The notes beneath the pieces were generated by a model that ran no database searches, was not told the origin of the DNA, and saw nothing but the letters and a program-made list of their open reading frames with translations. The position numbers were made by a program, and so were the translations under genes. Positions 7,019 through 11,094 of a stretch of DNA of 11,094 nt are shown here, one piece after another. Source of the DNA: Nitrosopumilales archaeon CG15_BIG_FIL_POST_REV_8_21_14_020_37_12 (GTDB taxonomy: Archaea > Thermoproteota > Nitrososphaeria > Nitrososphaerales > Nitrosopumilaceae); contig PFFZ01000001.1 of the NCBI GenBank assembly GCA_002781805.1, positions 1,511-12,604 on the forward strand. Reading direction: 5' to 3'. Each line of letters starts with the position of its first letter. Position 1 is the stretch's first letter.

Positions 7019-8412
7019 TTTTTCTTTGTAATTTTTGAAAATGGGGTCAAAAACAGCTCTATTCTTCCTTCCAAACCGGCTTTTGCATTCAGTGCAGTTA
7101 CAGAAATGATCTCTCCAAGCTCGCATTTGTCAACGAGTCTTGCTTGATTTCTCCAACCCTTGATCCATATCTGGCCCGTATCATCTTCTACAAACATTTC
7201 TGATAGTGAAATTGATTCGCCTGATTTTGTTTGAACTTCTCGTCTCTCAGGAACTTTCAAAATTATGGCTTCTATGCAATAATTTCCATCAACTTTGACA
7301 TCGTTAATTTTTGTTCTCAATTGAGATTTTGATGGAATAGATTCATCATTTTCTATTTTTCTTACAAATGAGTTCTCATCAAGAGTAACAGAATTGCCAT
7401 ATACTTTTGATGGCATACACTCAATCACGTCTCCTTCGTTGCAAATTGCAGTTGAATTGGAAAGATCAGCAATGTTGTAAAAGTTCTTCTTGCTGTCTAC
7501 AGCCAAAATCATGTTTTTTCCATTCTCTGACGTTGAGATTGAGATAATCCTTGCAATAATTGGCTCAGCTTCTTTTCCGCCTTCTATGTCTATTAGTGTG
7601 GAATCACTGCCGTGAATCTCTAGTCCCTGGTTTCCTCCTCGTACCTTAACTCCCAATAGTCTTACTTTTGCACCTTGCGAAATCATGTTGGGTATCTCTG
7701 ATTCGTCCTTTCCCCAAAGTACTACCCTCATGGCATTGCCATCCTTGCCTTTTAGCCTCATTCTTAGCGCTTTTCCAGGCTGTCCTCGTGAGTTTGTAAA
7801 TTCCATGCTGCTGATCAAACCATCAAGGATTCCAGATACTACCAGATCTTTCTGTCCTTCCTTTAACTCACCAATATCTTTTGTAATTTTTTCAATAGTT
7901 GGAATTTCACTATTGTTGTCAATTGCTTCAATATTGGAACCTGAACCAATATTGATTGTTGGTGTTCCATTTAGATCTGACTTTACATATGCCTTGATAA
8001 TTTTGATCAAATCACCCGGTTTCAAATTTTCAATTCCAGGCAGGTTTGCTTTTTCATCCCACAGCTTTACGCTTGCTGTAGAGTCTGAGTCATATACAGT
8101 CATGGTTCTAAGATAAAATGGCGATCCGTCTTTTCTTGAAAATTGTTTAGCCGGTGATAAATTCAAAACTCTTGTTTCCAGAGAAATTTCCTTAGCACCT
8201 GCATAAAGATCCTTTAATCCCATCTCAACTTTTAATGGCTCTGATAGCGTTATTCCAAAATCTGATGCTACTAAAAACAGTGCACCTTGATCAGTCAGAT
8301 ATCCTGCGCCGATCTTTTCTTTCTTCTGCTTGATCTGCTCTTCAATATCGCTTTTGGTAAGTTCAGGTTTCAACTCTAATAATTTTTCCACCAGAATATC
8401 AAATTCAGACAA
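7015..8412 (-). CDS. Replication protein A-like single-stranded DNA-binding protein, multiple OB folds
   Basis: A 465-residue archaeal RPA. The N-terminus (about 1-58) is the helical region found on archaeal RPAs, ending in YLTDQGALFLVASDFGI. Successive OB folds follow at about 72-165 (with VKLWDE), 186-276 (with RVVLWGKDE), a more degenerate one at about 283-352, and 366-460 (with GQIWIKGWRN). Trp118, Trp233, Trp416 and Trp420 are candidate base-stacking residues. There is no zinc finger, unlike many euryarchaeal RPA41-type proteins. RPA protects single-stranded DNA during replication and repair and recruits partners. The start is TTG at 8412: the frame closes nine codons upstream, no ATG lies between, and a TATA box sits 29 bp away. 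The gene is tail to tail with lhr, sharing 4 bp. Fold boundaries are estimates by eye. Confidence 0.9.
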   Translation of the reverse strand: MSEFDILVEKLLELKPELTKSDIEEQIKQKKEKIGAGYLTDQGALFLVASDFGITLSEPLKVEMGLKDLYAGAKEISLETRVLNLSPAKQFSRKDGSPFYLRTMTVYDSDSTASVKLWDEKANLPGIENLKPGDLIKIIKAYVKSDLNGTPTINIGSGSNIEAIDNNSEIPTIEKITKDIGELKEGQKDLVVSGILDGLISSMEFTNSRGQPGKALRMRLKGKDGNAMRVVLWGKDESEIPNMISQGAKVRLLGVKVRGGNQGLEIHGSDSTLIDIEGGKEAEPIIARIISISTSENGKNMILAVDSKKNFYNIADLSNSTAICNEGDVIECMPSKVYGNSVTLDENSFVRKIENDESIPSKSQLRTKINDVKVDGNYCIEAIILKVPERREVQTKSGESISLSEMFVEDDTGQIWIKGWRNQARLVDKCELGEIISVTALNAKAGLEGRIELFLTPFSKITKKN

Positions 8413-8436
8413 CTTAATGTGGATAAACTGGATGTA

Positions 8437-8448
8437 TTAATAAAAATT
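8437..8448 (-). promoter_or_regulatory. TATA box of the RPA gene
   Basis: On the minus strand AATTTTTATTAA is centred about 29-30 bp before the TTG at 8412, consistent with a leaderless or nearly leaderless RPA transcript. It supports the unusual TTG start. The rest of the spacer 8449-8557 carries the start region of the divergent ABC operon. Confidence 0.45.
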
Positions 8449-8557
8449 TCATTACTGTCATCAATTACTAAATTAAGATCGCAAAACCTGTTATGTTAAT
8501 CTATGATGGGAATGATTATCTCATTAACTACATTAGTGGGCAGATCGCATTTTCTTT

Positions 8558-9496
8558 ATGTCTTGCATTGAGGGAAAAAATCTATCAAAGTCATACGGCT
8601 CCACAAAAGCAGTTGATAATATTGCATTATCTGTAAAATCTGGCCAAGTTTTTGGATTTTTGGGTCCTAACGGTGCTGGAAAATCCACTACCATAAAACT
8701 TCTGACAACCCTGATTTCTCCTTCGGAAGGATCGCTGACAATTTTAGGAATTGATGCTGTTAAACACCCTCTTGCAGTCAGGCACAAAATTGGGGTGGTT
8801 TTACAGCAACCAAGCTATGAACCAACACTGACTGTTGAAAAATCACTTGAAAAATATGGTATGATGTGGAATGTGCCAAAAAATGAATGCAAAAAGAGAA
8901 TGGAGATTCTTTTACAGGATTTTGATCTAGCTGACATCAGAAAAAAGAGAAACGAAGATCTTTCAATTGGTCAGCGAAGGCGAGTACAGGTTGCAAGAGA
9001 ATTTATGCATGACATGGAACTTTTGTTTTTAGACGAACCTACTGTGGGATTGGACCCAAGTGCCAGAAGAAAACTGTTGGATTTCTTGAAAAACAAGGTA
9101 AAGACTGGCTTGACAATTTTTTATACGACGCATAATCTCAGCGAAGCCGAATACCTCTGCGACGAAATTGCAATTATAGACAAAGGTAGAATTCTTACTG
9201 TTGATTCGCCTGATGCGTTAAAGAAAAGATTTGGAAAAGAAAAAACTATCAAAATTCACCTGCTGGAAAAACAACCCATTGTGGTATCATTACTATCAAG
9301 AATACCTGAATGTGTGGTTGATCTTGATAATGGAACCACAATCACAATTCATTCGGAACAATCCGAACTAGTTTTGCTACAAGTTTTAAAAATTCTCAGT
9401 GAAAATAAAATAGAACTTGAGGATCTTTCAGCGGTCCCTACTAATTTAGAAGAAATATTCCTTAAGGTGGTAAGAGATAATGCATCCCATAATTAG
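8558..9496 (+). CDS. ABC transporter ATP-binding protein, DrrA/CcmA-like exporter type
   Basis: A 312-residue ATPase subunit for an ABC-2 exporter. Walker A is GPNGAGKST (36-44), the Q-loop VVLQQP (80-85), the signature LSIGQ (135-139), Walker B LLFLDEP (155-161) with E160 catalytic, the D-loop GLDP, and the switch histidine H192 in TTHNLSEAE. After about residue 230 an extra C-terminal domain, as in DrrA and NodI proteins, ends with LEEIFLKV. It energises export through the membrane subunit encoded next; the substrate (drug, lipid or polysaccharide) cannot be told. ATG 8558 puts the first strand at the expected distance from Walker A. Its 3' end overlaps the permease start by 17 bp, which indicates one operon and translational coupling. 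The promoter is not clear; a weak AT-rich box at 8469-8476 would leave a leader of about 60 nt. Confidence 0.95.
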   Translation: MSCIEGKNLSKSYGSTKAVDNIALSVKSGQVFGFLGPNGAGKSTTIKLLTTLISPSEGSLTILGIDAVKHPLAVRHKIGVVLQQPSYEPTLTVEKSLEKYGMMWNVPKNECKKRMEILLQDFDLADIRKKRNEDLSIGQRRRVQVAREFMHDMELLFLDEPTVGLDPSARRKLLDFLKNKVKTGLTIFYTTHNLSEAEYLCDEIAIIDKGRILTVDSPDALKKRFGKEKTIKIHLLEKQPIVVSLLSRIPECVVDLDNGTTITIHSEQSELVLLQVLKILSENKIELEDLSAVPTNLEEIFLKVVRDNASHN

Positions 9497-10241
9497 ACTC
9501 GTTAATCGAAATCTCACAATCTCCATCAATCCTGGATTTTTAATCTGGCAAGTGATTTTCCCTCTTATCTATATTTTTGTTGCAGGTTTTGCATACACTT
9601 CCCTCATACAGCAAGTCCCATTTGGAAGCAAGAGCCTTGACTATCCGTCATTTCTTGCATCAGGGATGATTGGATTTAACATAATGAACAGCACCCTGGT
9701 TTCTGGCATTATAATTTGGAATGATCGACGTCATGGGATGTTTGAGCAGATTATGTCTGGGCCTTTCACTAGGGCTCATTACATCCTCAGTAATATTGCT
9801 ACAATTGGAATAGTGGGATTGGTCAGTGCATCACTAATAGCACTAGTGGGATATCCTGTGTTCTTTGAGTCTGTTGAATTTTCTTTCATTACTGTTCCTG
9901 TGATAGTTTTTGCAGCAATCACTGGCTCTGTTCTGTTTGGCTCCATTGCCTCGATCATATCCACAAGATTACGATCTAGTGAAGGATTCAATGTGATAAT
10001 CAACACTGTTTTTCTCTTCTTTGCTTTTGTTAGCACTGCATTTTATCCAGCAGAAGGCGCACCAGAGCCTCTCAGAACTTTGTTTTATCTAAATCCACTG
10101 ACTTACTTGGTAGATATCATACGTGCTGGAATATTTGGGAATATTACCGAGTTTGTAATTGTTGAAATGATGGTTTTAGCGTCACTAGCTTCTGTACTTT
10201 TTGTCGTTGCAACAAAGTTACTTACAAGATTAGACTTTTAG
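9480..10241 (+). CDS. ABC-2 type transporter permease (DrrB-like)
   Basis: A 253-residue integral membrane protein with six predicted spans, at about residues 20-40, 57-80, 103-127, 136-161, 170-188 and 224-247. The cytoplasmic segment NDRRHGMFEQIMSGPFTRAH (81-100) matches the coupling region of ABC-2 permeases, and NPLTYLVDIIRAGIFG (205-220) is the conserved segment before the last span. Length and topology are normal for a DrrB-like half permease that dimerises and works with the ATPase encoded upstream. ATG 9480 lies inside the end of the ATPase gene, with GGTGG 12 bp upstream as a weak possible ribosome-binding site. The gene ends 6 bp from the 3' end of tRNA-Gln on the other strand. Confidence 0.93.
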   Translation: MHPIIRLVNRNLTISINPGFLIWQVIFPLIYIFVAGFAYTSLIQQVPFGSKSLDYPSFLASGMIGFNIMNSTLVSGIIIWNDRRHGMFEQIMSGPFTRAHYILSNIATIGIVGLVSASLIALVGYPVFFESVEFSFITVPVIVFAAITGSVLFGSIASIISTRLRSSEGFNVIINTVFLFFAFVSTAFYPAEGAPEPLRTLFYLNPLTYLVDIIRAGIFGNITEFVIVEMMVLASLASVLFVVATKLLTRLDF

Positions 10242-10247
10242 AAAGAG

Positions 10248-10320
10248 TAGCCCGGCCCAGACTCGAACTGGGGTCAAGGGCTCCAAAGGCCCCTATGCTT
10301 GACCGCTACACTACCGGGCT
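10248..10320 (-). tRNA. trnQ: tRNA-Gln (anticodon UUG)
   Basis: The minus strand folds as a complete 73-nt cloverleaf: a 7-bp acceptor stem AGCCCGG/CCGGGCT, a D stem GTGT/GCAT with a GG-containing loop, an anticodon stem GGGGC/GCCCT (one G-U pair), the loop CTTTGGA giving anticodon TTG (reads CAA), a 4-nt variable loop, and a T stem CCCAG/CTGGG with loop TTCGAGT. The discriminator is A; CCA is not encoded and there is no intron. The A1-U72 pair is usual for archaeal tRNA-Gln, which is generally charged by amidation of Glu-tRNA-Gln. A/T-rich stretches at 10334-10341 and 10349-10362 could contain its TATA box. Confidence 0.97.
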
Positions 10321-10359
10321 GCTAACACGAGCACTTTATTTCCCTTAATGAACTTTTTA

Positions 10360-10379
10360 TTTTACAATTATTTGTAAAA
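10360..10379. repeat. 20-bp inverted repeat between tRNA-Gln and the DUF354 gene
   Basis: TTTTACAA (10360-10367) and TTGTAAAA (10372-10379) are perfect 8-bp inverted arms around a 4-nt loop TTAT. The repeat lies 20 bp past the DUF354 stop and about 40 bp upstream of tRNA-Gln. On the minus strand it is followed by an A-rich, not U-rich, run, so it is a poor classical terminator. It could be a regulator site for the tRNA promoter, a 3'-end structure, or chance in AT-rich DNA. Confidence 0.5.
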
Positions 10380-10398
10380 CCTCTGCGTGAGTATAATG

Positions 10399-11094
10399 TC
10401 ATATAACTTGATTCAATTTGGAGATGGGGTCTTCCATAGAATGTAAAAATTTTGAAGCTCTGGCTTTGCACTCTTTTTTTGAATTCAAATACGCGTCAAT
10501 CACCTTAACAATTTTTTTAGGATCTGTTTCTCGTTTTGCAAGATTGTTTTTTACTAGGTATTTTTCAACGATGTTTGGTACAGCATTATATGAGATAGTC
10601 GGCACACCCAATAACGCTGATTCAGCAGTCATTGTTCCTCCCGAACCGATAAAAATATCTGTGTTATCTAATAATGTTTTTCCATCAAATGACATTTTCA
10701 GCACTAGTATTTTTTTGCCAAAAACTCTCTGCAAATTTTTAATCTGCTTGTCATATCTTCCAAGAATTACAATGTTTTCTTCATTGTATTTCTTAATAAT
10801 TTCATTCACCATTGGAATAAACTTGTTTGGTTTAGAGGCGTATGCAGCTTCCTCCTCCACTGCTCTGATTAGAATATTTTTTTTGCCTGATTTTTTGAAA
10901 GGACCGTTCTTCTGAATATTTTTTCTCTTGATTGTCACATATGCATCAATTGCCTTGTATTGAATAATGTCTTTCTCATCAATTCCATATTTTGCAAATT
11001 CCCTTTTTGGAATGATCCACGGGATAAGCAATTTCTGCACAAAAGGCAATGTCAACTTCATTACGGCACTGGCATGTGGGGAATCACAAAATGC
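10399..11094 (-). CDS. DUF354 family protein, GT-B/UDP-GlcNAc-2-epimerase-like fold (5' end outside window)
   Basis: The frame stays open through 11 more codons (AFCDSPHASAV) from the ATG at 11059-11061 to the right edge, and that stretch matches the conserved D-x-x-HA segment in the middle of DUF354 proteins. The ATG is therefore internal and the gene starts beyond the window. About 231 codons are visible of a family that is usually about 340 residues. Other family marks, counted from that internal Met, are IRAVEEEAAY (65-74), the strand IVILGRYDKQ (97-106) and the glycine-rich GSGGTMTAESALLGVPTIS (139-157), the likely nucleotide-sugar-binding loop of the GT-B fold. DUF354 proteins are uncharacterised but resemble glycosyltransferases/epimerases and often lie in surface-polysaccharide clusters, so a cell-envelope sugar role is inferred. 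The overlapping long frame on the other strand is a shadow. Confidence 0.88.
   Translation of the reverse strand, partial: AFCDSPHASAVMKLTLPFVQKLLIPWIIPKREFAKYGIDEKDIIQYKAIDAYVTIKRKNIQKNGPFKKSGKKNILIRAVEEEAAYASKPNKFIPMVNEIIKKYNEENIVILGRYDKQIKNLQRVFGKKILVLKMSFDGKTLLDNTDIFIGSGGTMTAESALLGVPTISYNAVPNIVEKYLVKNNLAKRETDPKKIVKVIDAYLNSKKECKARASKFLHSMEDPISKLNQVI

Noticed and set aside
6845..7126. 93-codon minus-strand frame across the lhr/RPA junction, with several cysteines
   Set aside because: It covers the ends of two well-supported genes and shows no coherent zinc-finger spacing or promoter.
7685..8116. 143-codon frame on the plus strand inside RPA
   Set aside because: Antisense shadow of the OB-fold gene, with Ser/Pro/Phe-rich composition and no promoter or family match.
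10248..10320. tRNA-Gln as an integration (att) site
   Set aside because: No integrase gene and no second copy of the tRNA 3' end are visible in the window.
10478..10492. TTTGAATTCAAATAC, the same 15 bases as in the SDR promoter palindrome
   Set aside because: It lies inside the DUF354 coding region, encodes ordinary residues there, has only a 12-bp palindrome, and is probably chance in AT-rich DNA.
10418..10915. 165-codon hydrophobic frame on the plus strand
   Set aside because: It lies wholly opposite the DUF354 gene; its hydrophobicity is what antisense of a Lys/Asn-rich AT-rich gene gives, and it has no promoter.
11059..11061. ATG as the start of the DUF354 gene
   Set aside because: The frame continues to the right edge through residues that match the conserved middle of the family, so this Met is internal.
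1..11094. CRISPR array, insertion sequence, phage or toxin-antitoxin system
   Set aside because: No regularly spaced repeats, transposase, terminal inverted repeats or phage genes are seen; the genes are of core archaeal type.

Overview
The window looks like chromosomal DNA of a low-GC archaeon of the Thaumarchaeota (Nitrososphaerota), most like the marine Nitrosopumilus-type ammonia oxidisers. The signs are: the module beginning IPSWIKNNAGWWADG, familiar from surface/exported proteins of that group; an archaeal Sm-like protein; an Lhr-type helicase; an archaeal multi-OB-fold RPA; a Rad51-family paralog; an archaeal tRNA-Gln; TATA-box promoters placed for leaderless or nearly leaderless transcripts; frequent TTG/GTG starts; and almost no Shine-Dalgarno sequences. 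The assignment rests on recognition of sequence families, not on a search.

Layout. (1) 1-1055: the 3' part of a surface-protein gene that runs off the left edge and ends in two almost identical modules, then a small Trp-rich unknown gene. (2) 1130-1999: an NDUFA9-like atypical SDR gene behind a 16-bp perfect palindrome that overlaps its TATA box. Its 3' end overlaps metK by 24 bp. (3) 3400-1976, minus strand: a two-gene unit, Sm-like protein then bacterial-type metK. (4) 3498-7018, plus strand: a Rad51-family paralog with altered ATPase residues, a 39-codon single-membrane-span protein, and the helicase Lhr, each overlapping or nearly touching the next. (5) 8412-7015, minus strand: RPA, tail to tail with lhr and sharing 4 bp. 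(6) 8558-10241: a two-gene DrrAB-like ABC exporter whose genes overlap by 17 bp. (7) 10320-10248, minus strand: tRNA-Gln(UUG). (8) 10399 to the right edge, minus strand: the 3' two-thirds or so of a DUF354 gene whose start lies outside the window.

Function. The middle of the window (Sm-like protein, Rad51 paralog, Lhr, RPA) is dominated by nucleic-acid handling: RNA metabolism, recombination/repair and single-strand binding. MetK supplies S-adenosylmethionine. The flanks concern the cell surface (repeat-module protein, ABC exporter, DUF354). There is no sign of phage, insertion sequences, CRISPR or a foreign island. The window is a compact core-type region, and its interest lies in the Rad51 paralog lacking two key ATPase residues, the overlapping membrane microprotein upstream of lhr, the recently homogenised surface-protein repeats and the palindrome over the SDR promoter.
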